Shown: positions 11,949 to 20,824 of the stretch, one piece after another
How positions within the stretch are numbered: position 1 is the first letter of the stretch
Layout of the letters: every line of letters begins with the position of its first letter
From: Actinomycetota bacterium
GTDB taxonomy: Bacteria; Actinomycetota; Actinomycetes; Nanopelagicales; Nanopelagicaceae
Reading direction: 5' to 3'
Assembly (NCBI GenBank): GCA_010024385.1
Contig: RGHD01000001.1
Span: 39,440 to 103,439 of the forward strand
Length of the DNA: 64,000 nucleotides
Made by a program: the position numbers and the translations under genes
The notes under the pieces: model-generated
Seen by the model: only the letters and a program-made list of their open reading frames with translations
Told to the model about the DNA's origin: nothing
Databases searched by the model: none

Positions 11949-11982
11949 GTTGCGGCTCGGGGTTCATTCCCTGAGCCGCAAC
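11949..11982 (+). terminator. strong hairpin between substrate-binding and ATPase genes
   Basis: GTTGCGGCTCGGGG/CCCTGAGCCGCAAC stem (14 bp, one G-U) followed by TTCTTTTA. Confidence 0.85.
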
Positions 11983-12042
11983 TTCTTTTATAGGATATTT
12001 TCATCGTAAGTAAGCAGAATCTAAAGAAAAGTGGTTAGAGAC

Positions 12043-12816
12043 ATGAGCTCACCGATACTCTCATTGCGTGGTGTTAACAAATCTTTTGGGCCGGTACACG
12101 TCCTTAAGGATGTTAACTTCGATATCGCTGCAGGCAAAGTAACTGCCCTAGTTGGAGACAACGGTGCGGGTAAGAGCACACTCATTAAATGTATCGCCGG
12201 TATCTACACACCTGAGACCGGAAATTTTTTCTTTGAAGGTAACAAAGTAGATATCCATGGACCGCGCGATGCAACCGGTCTTGGAATTGAAATTGTGTAT
12301 CAAGATCTGGCTCTGTGCGATAACTTAGATATTGTCCACAATATGTTTTTAGGACGCGAGCAAAAACGCGGTCCAGTATTAAATGAAACTTCAATGGAAG
12401 CACTCGCCCGCAAGACTCTAGATGGCTTGAGTGTTCGTACAGTTAAATCTATTCGTCAGACAGTCTCTTCACTCTCAGGCGGTCAGCGCCAGACAGTCGC
12501 AATTGCACGCGCAGTTCTGTGGAATAGCAAAGTAGTTATCTTGGATGAACCAACAGCAGCCCTTGGTGTTGCACAAACCGAACAAGTGCTTAACTTAGTT
12601 CGCCGCCTTGCAGATAATGGTCTAGCTGTTGTTTTAATCAGTCACAACCTAAACGATGTTTTTGAAGTGGCCGATAACATCGCCGCCCTCTATCTGGGAA
12701 ATATGGCTGCCCAAGTTGATAAGAACGAAGTAATCCCGCGCCAAGTTATTGAATTAATCACGACAGGAAAATCTGCCGGCGTCCAAGCACCAGCTGCGAA
12801 CAAGGGAGCAAAGTGA
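12043..12816 (+). CDS. sugar ABC transporter ATP-binding protein (XylG-like)
   Basis: Walker A GDNGAGKST, signature LSGGQRQ, Walker B VVILDEPTAALG. Confidence 0.9.
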   Translation: MSSPILSLRGVNKSFGPVHVLKDVNFDIAAGKVTALVGDNGAGKSTLIKCIAGIYTPETGNFFFEGNKVDIHGPRDATGLGIEIVYQDLALCDNLDIVHNMFLGREQKRGPVLNETSMEALARKTLDGLSVRTVKSIRQTVSSLSGGQRQTVAIARAVLWNSKVVILDEPTAALGVAQTEQVLNLVRRLADNGLAVVLISHNLNDVFEVADNIAALYLGNMAAQVDKNEVIPRQVIELITTGKSAGVQAPAANKGAK

Positions 12817-14042
12817 TGAACGTTGTTGTTGAACAGGAAGATGCAACAATTAAGGGTGCTATCGCAGATTACTGGGCCCGCGTTAAAGCAGGTGATATCG
12901 GTTCACTTCCAGCAGTTCTTGGCTTAGTTGTTCTATGTATTGTCTTTGGCTCAATGTCGAGCGTATTTTTAACGCCTGGTAACTTTGCCAACCTACTAAC
13001 GCAAGCTGCTGCAGTAATCGTTATTGCCATGGGCTTAGTTTTTGTTCTACTTCTTGGAGAAATCGATCTCTCTGCAGGCTTCACAGCAGGAGTGACTGGC
13101 GCTGTTCTAGTTATCTTGATTACCAATCACGATGTGCCTTGGTATGCAGCACTGCTTGCATCAATAGTCGTGGGAGTATTCCTCGGTTTTGGACTTGGAA
13201 CTTTAGTAGCACGACTAGGAATTCCATCTTTCGTGGTTACCCTGGCCGCATTCCTTGCATTCCAGGGAATCCTACTTTTGCTAGCAGGAGAGGGTGGAAC
13301 TATCCGCGTTGAAGATAAGACTATTTTGGCAGTTGAAAACTCAAATCTTTCTCCTTTTTATAGTTGGATCTTTTTTATAGTAGTTGCGGTGGTTTACGTT
13401 CTAATGGGCTTGAATAGCATCAATGCTCGTCGCAAAGCTGGTTTGAAATCTGAACTTATCAAACTGTGGGTTCTAAAGACTGCAGGCTTACTTGGAATAA
13501 CGGGGGCTGCAGTTTTCGCATTGAACTTGGAGCGAAGCAATAACCCAGATCTAGTAAGCCTTAAGGGAATCCCTTATGTTGTGCCAGTCATTCTTTTACT
13601 TCTAGTTGTGGGCACGTTCGTTCTTAGTCGCACAGCTTTTGGACGCCATATCTATGCAGTAGGTGGCAATGCAGAAGCTGCACGACGTGCTGGTATTAAC
13701 GTTAAGCGCGTTCGCATCACAGCATTCATGATTTGTTCTGGTCTTGCAGCTATCGCTGGAATGATTTTTGCTTCTCGCCAAAACTCAATTTCACCAACAA
13801 CTGGTGGAAGCTCAACACTTCTCTATGCCGTTGGTGCTGCGGTTATTGGTGGAACTTCACTCTTTGGCGGTAAGGGAAAGATGCGCGATGCAATCCTTGG
13901 TGGCCTGGTAGTTGCAGTTATCGATAACGGCATGGGTCTTTTGGGATATGCAGCAGGAATCAAGTTCATAGTTACGGGACTTGTCTTGCTGATTTCAGCT
14001 GGCGTGGATGCGATTTCTCGCCGCGGCGCAGCTGTTAGTTGA
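12813..14042 (+). CDS. sugar ABC transporter permease (XylH-like)
   Basis: Multi-TM; VYAVGGNAEAARRAGINV and GGTSLFGGKG family motifs; overlaps the ATPase gene. Confidence 0.9.
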   Translation: MMNVVVEQEDATIKGAIADYWARVKAGDIGSLPAVLGLVVLCIVFGSMSSVFLTPGNFANLLTQAAAVIVIAMGLVFVLLLGEIDLSAGFTAGVTGAVLVILITNHDVPWYAALLASIVVGVFLGFGLGTLVARLGIPSFVVTLAAFLAFQGILLLLAGEGGTIRVEDKTILAVENSNLSPFYSWIFFIVVAVVYVLMGLNSINARRKAGLKSELIKLWVLKTAGLLGITGAAVFALNLERSNNPDLVSLKGIPYVVPVILLLLVVGTFVLSRTAFGRHIYAVGGNAEAARRAGINVKRVRITAFMICSGLAAIAGMIFASRQNSISPTTGGSSTLLYAVGAAVIGGTSLFGGKGKMRDAILGGLVVAVIDNGMGLLGYAAGIKFIVTGLVLLISAGVDAISRRGAAVS

Positions 14043-14049
14043 AGCCCTT

Positions 14050-15207
14050 TTAGGCTTTAACACCCATCAAGTGCTCAAGTGCTAGTTGGTCAACTAGTTC
14101 ATAGCCATATCCGCGTGCTCCAGCTGCTTCGACATCGAAGGAGTCTTTAGCAAGATCTCTCCATGTTTCACCAGCGCCAAGGGTTGATTCATTTAATCCT
14201 GGAATATTAGATGCTTTCATCGCCTCAATAACACGAGGGTCAGCGCGAAATGCTGCAGCACGTTCTTTAAGAGCTAAGTAAGTGCGCATGTTCGCAGATG
14301 CTGATTCCCACACACCCTTGTCATCTTCTGTGCGAGCCGGCTTATAGTCAAAGTGTTTTGGTCCCTCGTATTTATAACGCTCAAGTAAATCAACTAAGAA
14401 GAATGCAGACTTTAAATCTCCATGACCAAAGACTAAGTCCTGATCATATTTAGGACCATGTTGGCCATTAAGATCGATGTGATACAACTTCTTCTGCCAG
14501 AGTGCTTGGGCTATGCCATGAACAAAGTTAAGTCCTGCCATTTGTTCGTGACCAACTTCAGGGTTAAGTCCAACTAACTCTGGGCGATCGAGTGTGTAGA
14601 TGAAAGCTAGAGCGTGACCAATAGTTGGCAAGAAGATGTCGCCTCTTGGCTCATTTGGTTTTGGTTCAATTGCAAATTTAATGTCATATCCATTATCGGT
14701 AACAAACTCGCCCAGAGTATTGAAAGCTTCACGGAAGCGATCAAGTGCAACGTAGCCATCCTTGGCACCATCTGATTCAGCACCTTCGCGTCCACCCCAG
14801 CACACATAAGTCTTGGCACCTAGTTCAACAGCAAGTTCAATGTTCTTCATAACTTTACGAATTGCATAACGGCGAATGTCTTTATCATTTGATGTAAAGG
14901 CACCATCTTTAAAGACTGGATGTGAGAAGAGGTTTGTTGTGGCCATTGGAACTTTCATTCCAGTATCGGCCAATGCCTTCTTAAAACGATCAATGTGAGT
15001 GCGTCGCGCACCTTCATCGCTACCAAATGGAATCAAGTCATCATCATGGAAAGTAACTCCATAGGCACCGCGTGCGGCAAGCTCATTGACTGTGCGAACT
15101 GGGTCGAGCGCGCCACGTGTTGGATCTCCGAAAGGATCACGTGCCTGCCAGCCAACGGTCCAGAGACCAAAAGTGAACTTATCTGCAGGAGTAGGTGTTA
15201 GTGACAT
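14050..15207 (-). CDS. xylA: xylose isomerase
   Basis: [15 protein letters not shown] start, [43 protein letters not shown]. Confidence 0.95.
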   Translation of the reverse strand: MSLTPTPADKFTFGLWTVGWQARDPFGDPTRGALDPVRTVNELAARGAYGVTFHDDDLIPFGSDEGARRTHIDRFKKALADTGMKVPMATTNLFSHPVFKDGAFTSNDKDIRRYAIRKVMKNIELAVELGAKTYVCWGGREGAESDGAKDGYVALDRFREAFNTLGEFVTDNGYDIKFAIEPKPNEPRGDIFLPTIGHALAFIYTLDRPELVGLNPEVGHEQMAGLNFVHGIAQALWQKKLYHIDLNGQHGPKYDQDLVFGHGDLKSAFFLVDLLERYKYEGPKHFDYKPARTEDDKGVWESASANMRTYLALKERAAAFRADPRVIEAMKASNIPGLNESTLGAGETWRDLAKDSFDVEAAGARGYGYELVDQLALEHLMGVKA

Positions 15208-15320
15208 GGCGCTAGATCCTTTTAGTCAGTTAGAAGGGGCTCGTTTTGGTACATCGCTAACTTACCTCTAATCTTGTCCCCTATCCATATGAATAACTGC
15301 AAAGTTTTTCAGATGGGTTA

Positions 15321-15401
15321 GCGGGAGTGGTGAAATGGCAGACACGCAGGTCTTAGGAACCTGTGTCTTCGGACGTGAGGGTTCAAGTCCCTTCTCCCGC
15401 A
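15321..15401 (+). tRNA. tRNA-Leu (anticodon TAG)
   Basis: GCGGGAG...CTCCCGC acceptor, anticodon arm CAGGT-CTTAGGA-ACCTG, long variable arm, GGTTCAAGTCC T-arm; CCA not encoded. Confidence 0.93.
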
Positions 15402-15438
15402 CATAGGTCTAGCAAAGATAAGAAAGTAAACTTCTCTC

Positions 15439-15771
15439 ATGGCCAAACAATCTGCTGCTCGTACCAAGATGTTGGCATCTCAAGCGAAAAAGGCTGCTGC
15501 TGAGCGCCGAGCCAAAAAGGCTAAAAATATCTGCGCTGTCACTTCTGGTGAAGTTGATCTTGATAAATACGCAGAACTAGATGGCAATTGGGTTGCCATT
15601 GGTTTAGCCGCTCCAGCACGTCGAGCTCTAGTAGATAATGGTTTATTTAGTGTCAGTGATCTGCGCAAAACATCACTTGCTGCGTTAAAAGAGCTCCACG
15701 GCATGGGACCAAATGCAATTAGGGTCCTTGTTGCAGAGATGAAAAAAGCTGATTTATCTTTTAGAAAATAG
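15439..15771 (+). CDS. small protein with basic N-terminus and a C-terminal RpoA-CTD-like helix-hairpin-helix region
   Basis: AARTKMLASQAKKAAAERRAKKAK; APARRALVDNGLFSVSDLRKTSLAALKELHGMGPNAIRVLVAEMKK resembles HhH domains. Confidence 0.7.
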   Translation: MAKQSAARTKMLASQAKKAAAERRAKKAKNICAVTSGEVDLDKYAELDGNWVAIGLAAPARRALVDNGLFSVSDLRKTSLAALKELHGMGPNAIRVLVAEMKKADLSFRK

Positions 15772-15772
15772 A

Positions 15773-17095
15773 TTAAGCGCTTTTAACGGCAGCAAAGCCC
15801 AACTTAACGTCGTTTTTAATATCTTCGATATTTTCTAGGCCAATACTCAAGCGGACCATGCCCGGAGTTATTCCAGCTTTCAACTGCTCCTCTGGACTGA
15901 GTTGAGCATGAGTTGTTGACGCAGGATGAATTACTAGAGAGCGAACATCACCAATGTTTGCAACGTGGCTAAATAATTTTAATCCTTCAACAAATTTACG
16001 CCCAGCCGTTGCTCCACCCTTTAATTCAAATGCAAAGACAGCACCTGCACCTTTAGGTGCATATTTCTTTGCCGTCGCATACCAAGGTGATGAAGGAAGT
16101 CCTGCATAACTCACATGCGCAACTTCAGACTGCTTTTCTAGCCATTCTGCTAACGCCTGCGCATTGAGAAGATGTCGATCCATACGAAGATTGAGCGTTT
16201 CTAAACCTTGAGCAAGTAACCAAGCGTTAAATGGTGAGACTGAAGAACCAAAGTCGCGAAGTAGTTGTAGGCGAGCTTTGAAAATGTAGGCAAGGTTTGC
16301 ACCAAAGTCACCACTAACACCTAAGGTTTTGGAATAGATCATGTTGTTATAACTTGGATCAGGTTCATTAAATCCAGGGAACTTCTTGGGATTCTTCGCA
16401 AAATCAAAGTTTCCAGAGTCCACGATGGCTCCAACCATTGCATTTCCATGCCCCGATAAGAACTTGGTTGCTGAATGCGTAACGATATCGACGCCATGAT
16501 CAAATGGGCGTGTTACATATGGCGTTGCAATGGTGTTATCAACTATCCATGGCACGCCGGCTTCATGGGCAACTTGTGCGATTGCCTCCAGGTCTAAAAC
16601 TGCTCCTAGTGGATTTGAAATACCCTCTCCAAAAAAAGCCTTGGTATTGGGTTTAACTGCCGCCCGCCATGCATCCATGTTGCCTGTGTCATTAACAAAT
16701 GTGACTTCAATACCAAATTTTGGAAGGGTGTAGTTGAAGAGGTTGAATGTTCCACCATAAACATTGGAACTTGAAACCACATGATCACCAGCTTGAGCAA
16801 CGTTCATAATCGCAAGAGTTGTTGCTGCCATACCCGATGAAACTAGAAGTGCAGCCACGCCACCTTCAAGGGTTGCAATTCGCTTTTCAACCGCATCTTG
16901 GGTGGGGTTATTTATTCGGGTGTAAACATTTCCGGCTTCTGCTATTCCAAAGAGATTGGCAGCGTGCTGTGTGTCTCGAAATTGATAAGCAGTGGTTTGA
17001 TAAATCGGAAGAGATCGAGATCCCGTATCGGAATCTGGGTTTTGACCTGCATGGATTTGTTGAGTTTCAAAAGACCATTCGCTGTTTTCGCTCAT
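15773..17095 (-). CDS. metY: O-acetylhomoserine sulfhydrylase / aminocarboxypropyltransferase
   Basis: Cys/Met PLP enzyme, SATKFLSGHGNAMVGAIVDSG; start chosen at MSENSEWSFETQQIHAGQ. Confidence 0.9.
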   Translation of the reverse strand: MSENSEWSFETQQIHAGQNPDSDTGSRSLPIYQTTAYQFRDTQHAANLFGIAEAGNVYTRINNPTQDAVEKRIATLEGGVAALLVSSGMAATTLAIMNVAQAGDHVVSSSNVYGGTFNLFNYTLPKFGIEVTFVNDTGNMDAWRAAVKPNTKAFFGEGISNPLGAVLDLEAIAQVAHEAGVPWIVDNTIATPYVTRPFDHGVDIVTHSATKFLSGHGNAMVGAIVDSGNFDFAKNPKKFPGFNEPDPSYNNMIYSKTLGVSGDFGANLAYIFKARLQLLRDFGSSVSPFNAWLLAQGLETLNLRMDRHLLNAQALAEWLEKQSEVAHVSYAGLPSSPWYATAKKYAPKGAGAVFAFELKGGATAGRKFVEGLKLFSHVANIGDVRSLVIHPASTTHAQLSPEEQLKAGITPGMVRLSIGLENIEDIKNDVKLGFAAVKSA

Positions 17096-17139
17096 GTGAG
17101 CGACTCTTCTCCCTTTATGGCAGTTTTGCAAGCACCTAA

Positions 17140-17391
17140 CTAGTTAATTACAGCGTAGGCAATAAGGGCGAGCCCAATAACTATTGAAAAGGCTTGGACT
17201 GCTTTTGTTTCCAATTTTTTAGCAAGCGCTGGAATCCAGGTACTTGCAAGCAAAATCGCACCAGGAATAATGATGGTCAAACTTCGTCCTACTACGCCGT
17301 CGTCTCCAGTTTGGTATCTCAAGTTTATTAGGCCGATTGCAATGAGCAGGTACCCGCCCATTCTGTAATTATTAATAAGGCTGCTTTTCAT
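17140..17391 (-). CDS. small membrane protein (about 3 TM) downstream of actinorhodopsin
   Basis: MKSSLINNYRMGGYLLIAIGLINLRYQ...; start at 17391 has upstream GGGGGA; the longer ORF start lies in a terminator hairpin. Confidence 0.7.
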   Translation of the reverse strand: MKSSLINNYRMGGYLLIAIGLINLRYQTGDDGVVGRSLTIIIPGAILLASTWIPALAKKLETKAVQAFSIVIGLALIAYAVIN

Positions 17392-17413
17392 TACTATTCC
17401 CCCAGACAATAGA

Positions 17414-17443
17414 AATGGGGTGGCAATTTCTCGCCACCCCATC
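17414..17443 (-). terminator. terminator hairpin immediately downstream of the rhodopsin gene
   Basis: GGGGTGGC-GAGAAATT-GCCACCCC then ATTTCTATT on the minus strand. Confidence 0.75.
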
Positions 17444-17457
17444 ATCAATCTACTTAA

Positions 17458-18213
17458 TTAGTGATCGTCCTTCATGCCTTCAGCCATTGACTTCATGCGT
17501 GCGATTTTGAGAATTGTAAGACCGAATACGCACTTAGCAAGAATGTCAGCAACTGTGTAACCTACTTGAACAGTTACGAATGATGATGCTGATGCAGCAC
17601 CAACGATATTGAAGATGTAGGCAATTGGGTAAACGCCCCATGTAGCGATCAATAGAAGACGCAAACGACCTACAGTCTCTGCAACTCCTGCTGGTTGACG
17701 CTCAAGTGACTTACTAAGTTCCACGAATAGAACGTAAAGGATGTAGATGAATGGAAGTGTTGATAAAACACCGTACATAACCTGTGTGTTCTGATCGCTT
17801 GAAATTTCACCTGGGTATCCAAGCGCGATCATCGCAGCTGAAGCTGGGACCAAGCGCGTGATGAGGGAACGTGAAACTTCCTTAGCCAATGCAAGTACCG
17901 CAATTACTTCAACTAGAAGTAGTGGCACTGTGAGTAGCCAGTCAACGTAGCGGTATGCCTCGTTGAATGAATTTTGAGATCCATCTAGAAGTACTTTTCC
18001 ACCCTCTGATGCATGCTTGAATGAATCAAATATGCGTAGGTAGTGGTATCCAGCGATGAATGTAACCATTGATGACATCACTAGAGCGTTACGGTACTTA
18101 GCCAATACGCGATGTTGTGAAACAAGCGTGTAAATGGTGCATGCGAGCATTGAAACAAGGCCAAACGAGAATACGTTATAGACCAGGTTCCATTGGTTGC
18201 TGTCTAGTTGCAT
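17458..18213 (-). CDS. actinorhodopsin (type-1 microbial rhodopsin, predicted green-absorbing proton pump)
   Basis: Helix C RYVDWLLTVPLLLVE (D/T/E proton-pump triad, Leu at the tuning position), helix G DILAKCVFGL Schiff-base Lys; GGAGG SD upstream. Confidence 0.96.
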   Translation of the reverse strand: MQLDSNQWNLVYNVFSFGLVSMLACTIYTLVSQHRVLAKYRNALVMSSMVTFIAGYHYLRIFDSFKHASEGGKVLLDGSQNSFNEAYRYVDWLLTVPLLLVEVIAVLALAKEVSRSLITRLVPASAAMIALGYPGEISSDQNTQVMYGVLSTLPFIYILYVLFVELSKSLERQPAGVAETVGRLRLLLIATWGVYPIAYIFNIVGAASASSFVTVQVGYTVADILAKCVFGLTILKIARMKSMAEGMKDDH

Positions 18214-18409
18214 TTAAATATGCCTCCGGGAGGTTTAAGTTACCTAGATGTCTGATGGCATCTAGTTCCAGAGCACTGAGGACCTCGAGGCGCCTCACTG
18301 CGCTTAGTAGGACCAATTATGCGTGGATTGAGCAAAAAAGGAAGGGTGAAATCGCAGGTATTTCACAGAAACTTAAGATTTTTGAGCGTGCAAGGGCTTC
18401 AAAACAGTC

Positions 18410-20059
18410 CTATTTCCCATCCCAACTAGCTAATTCAATCGCAAACGGGTCAAGGCCCATTGGACCAATTTTGAGGGCATAGGTGTGAAATTTCTTGAGG
18501 GAGAAAGCTGAACCAAGGCGCGCCTTGGCATCCTCACGTGCCTTCATCCAGACGCGCTCTCCTACCTTGTAGGAGATAGCTTGTCCTGGCCAGCCCAAGT
18601 AACGATCAGTTTCACTGCGTGAGTGATCCTCATCGAGAAGTGCCTGTTCATTGAGAAGCTTGCGTGAAGATTCGGCGTTCCACACCTTGCCATCAAAGTC
18701 GGTATATCCAAGGTGCATTCCAATATCTACAACAATGCGTGCAGCACGAAGGGCTTGAGCAGATAGGTAGCCCATTTCAATTCCAGGCTCATCAAAAGCA
18801 CCTAGTTCATTCATGAAGCGCTCTGCATACAAGGCCCAGCCTTCACCGTAACCACTAATCCATGCACCATGTACCTGGAAGCGCGATAAGCGCTCCTTTT
18901 CAACAGCAGTAGTTGCAAATTGCAAGTGATGTCCGGGTACAGCTTCGTGATACCAGGTTGAGACTAAGTGCCAACTACTGGCTTCATCTTTTCCAAGCAT
19001 TGGAATCCAAGTTGTGCCAGGACGCGATAAGTCTTCAGAAGGTGGGTTGTAGTAAGGCGCAGATGCACTTCCTTCTGGCGCAAGACGTGCTTCGCAAACC
19101 TTGATGCGATCATCAATTTCAAAATATTCACCGTCCATACGGGCAATTGCTGCATCTGTGAACTCTTGTAAAAACTTAATTACATTTTCTTTACCCTTAA
19201 TCAAATACTTTGGATCATTATCAAGGTGATCAGCCACTTCACGTAAAGTTTTTGCGCCAGGTTTAATCTGTTCAGCAATCTCCCACATACGTGCATTAAT
19301 TGCTTTTAGATCAGCCATTCCCCACTCATAGGTTGCGCGAAGATCTAGCTTTGCACCTGTGAAATAACGCGCCCACACGGCATAACGATCTGCTCCAACT
19401 GCATCTGCTGGATTTGCAATAGGAAGATATTGATTCTTTAAAAACTCAGCTGTCTCTGCAGCTGCTTTCTCGGCAAGCTTTGCATTTTCGTGAATTGCTG
19501 GGTATTTGCCTGCAGCATCAAAGTTTTTACACATTGCACTAAATCCACCATTTGCATAATTAGTCAGTTGTTCAATAACTCCGCGAACTTGGCGCTGGGC
19601 AGTTGTCTTTCCACCCTTAGCGACCTCCATGATCGCACCGGTCCATGACTTATATGCCCCATCTACTGCAGCTAAGCGCTTAGCGATGTTGTCGAAGTCT
19701 TTATCGGTGTTCTTTGGCATAAGTTCAAAAATTGAGCGCACATTTGAAGGTGGGGATGTCAGAACATTCCATAAGACAAAAGACTCTTGGCTATCGTGCA
19801 GAGCAAGAGATGATTCCAAGCGCTCTTGCATGACAGCCTGTGCAATTCGATCAATCTCATCAATAGGCTTTAACTCAAGAAGTTTCTTGAGTGTCCGGCG
19901 AGTTAAGTCCGCCGAAACGCCCGCACCTGCGATTGAGAAATCATCAAGCTTGTCTTGATTAAGTCCATTTCCAAGATAAGTACAACCCATTGGACTCAAG
20001 GCTGCTTCATCATCGATGTATGTGTGGCTAAGTTCGAATATAGGAGATCTAAATGTCAT
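18410..20059 (-). CDS. DUF885-family protein (putative metallopeptidase-like)
   Basis: YHEAVPGHHLQ motif and ISGYGEGWALYAERFMNELG typical of DUF885. Confidence 0.88.
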   Translation of the reverse strand: MTFRSPIFELSHTYIDDEAALSPMGCTYLGNGLNQDKLDDFSIAGAGVSADLTRRTLKKLLELKPIDEIDRIAQAVMQERLESSLALHDSQESFVLWNVLTSPPSNVRSIFELMPKNTDKDFDNIAKRLAAVDGAYKSWTGAIMEVAKGGKTTAQRQVRGVIEQLTNYANGGFSAMCKNFDAAGKYPAIHENAKLAEKAAAETAEFLKNQYLPIANPADAVGADRYAVWARYFTGAKLDLRATYEWGMADLKAINARMWEIAEQIKPGAKTLREVADHLDNDPKYLIKGKENVIKFLQEFTDAAIARMDGEYFEIDDRIKVCEARLAPEGSASAPYYNPPSEDLSRPGTTWIPMLGKDEASSWHLVSTWYHEAVPGHHLQFATTAVEKERLSRFQVHGAWISGYGEGWALYAERFMNELGAFDEPGIEMGYLSAQALRAARIVVDIGMHLGYTDFDGKVWNAESSRKLLNEQALLDEDHSRSETDRYLGWPGQAISYKVGERVWMKAREDAKARLGSAFSLKKFHTYALKIGPMGLDPFAIELASWDGK

Positions 20060-20128
20060 AGGAGATTCTTATCAGCGCGGCGACTATTTGTCGATACAGG
20101 AGATTGAAACAAGCAGTACCCTGCATAC

Positions 20129-20773
20129 ATGACGCAGCTACCTGTAGTTCCACCTAAGTTACGTGGCTGGTTTCACTTGGGTGCTACCCCTGCAGTAATT
20201 ATTGCCTCACTAGTGCTTTTCATTCTCAGTAACTCTTCACTCAAATTTGCAGTTGCAATTTATTCCAGTACAGCAATTATGTTGTTTAGTGTCTCGGCCA
20301 TTTATCATCGCGTTCCTTGGACGCCTGCAAAGAAAAAAATATGGCGCAGGTGGGATCATGCAAATATAAACTTGCTCATTGCAGGTTCTTATACCCCTTT
20401 TGCAGTTGCACTACTTGAAGGTCGTAGTCGAAATATCTTGCTTCTAGTTGTTTGGATTGGCGCAGCTATTGGCGTGGGGCTTCGAATCTTTTGGCTCAAT
20501 GCACCCAGATGGTTATATGTAGCTAACTATTTATTGCTCGGATGGGTAGCCGTGGTTTATACGCCAGCGCTCTACCGAGAGGGTGGTTTATGGGTATTAC
20601 TTCCAATTCTCATCGGTGGCCTTTTCTACTCAATCGGTGCAATCTTCTATGCCCTCAAGCGCCCTGGGCGAGATGCGAAGTTCTTTGGCTTCCATGAGCT
20701 CTTCCACATATTCGTCCTGGCAGCCTGGATCTCGCAATACATAGCGATTTCAGTGGCGATTTACAGTAAGTAA
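20129..20773 (+). CDS. hemolysin III family (YqfA/TrhA-like) membrane protein
   Basis: SAIYHR, WRRWDHANINLLIAGSYTPF, GFHELFHIFVLAAW motifs. Confidence 0.92.
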   Translation: MTQLPVVPPKLRGWFHLGATPAVIIASLVLFILSNSSLKFAVAIYSSTAIMLFSVSAIYHRVPWTPAKKKIWRRWDHANINLLIAGSYTPFAVALLEGRSRNILLLVVWIGAAIGVGLRIFWLNAPRWLYVANYLLLGWVAVVYTPALYREGGLWVLLPILIGGLFYSIGAIFYALKRPGRDAKFFGFHELFHIFVLAAWISQYIAISVAIYSK

Positions 20774-20824
20774 GGCCTTGCTCTAACCTAAGGCTCTCTT
20801 ATCAACGAGTTGCGAGGTACGACA

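Noticed and set aside
17392-17448. N-terminal extension MMMGWREIATPFLLSGGIV of the small membrane protein ORF
   Set aside because: It translates the terminator hairpin; an internal ATG at 17391 has a good SD.
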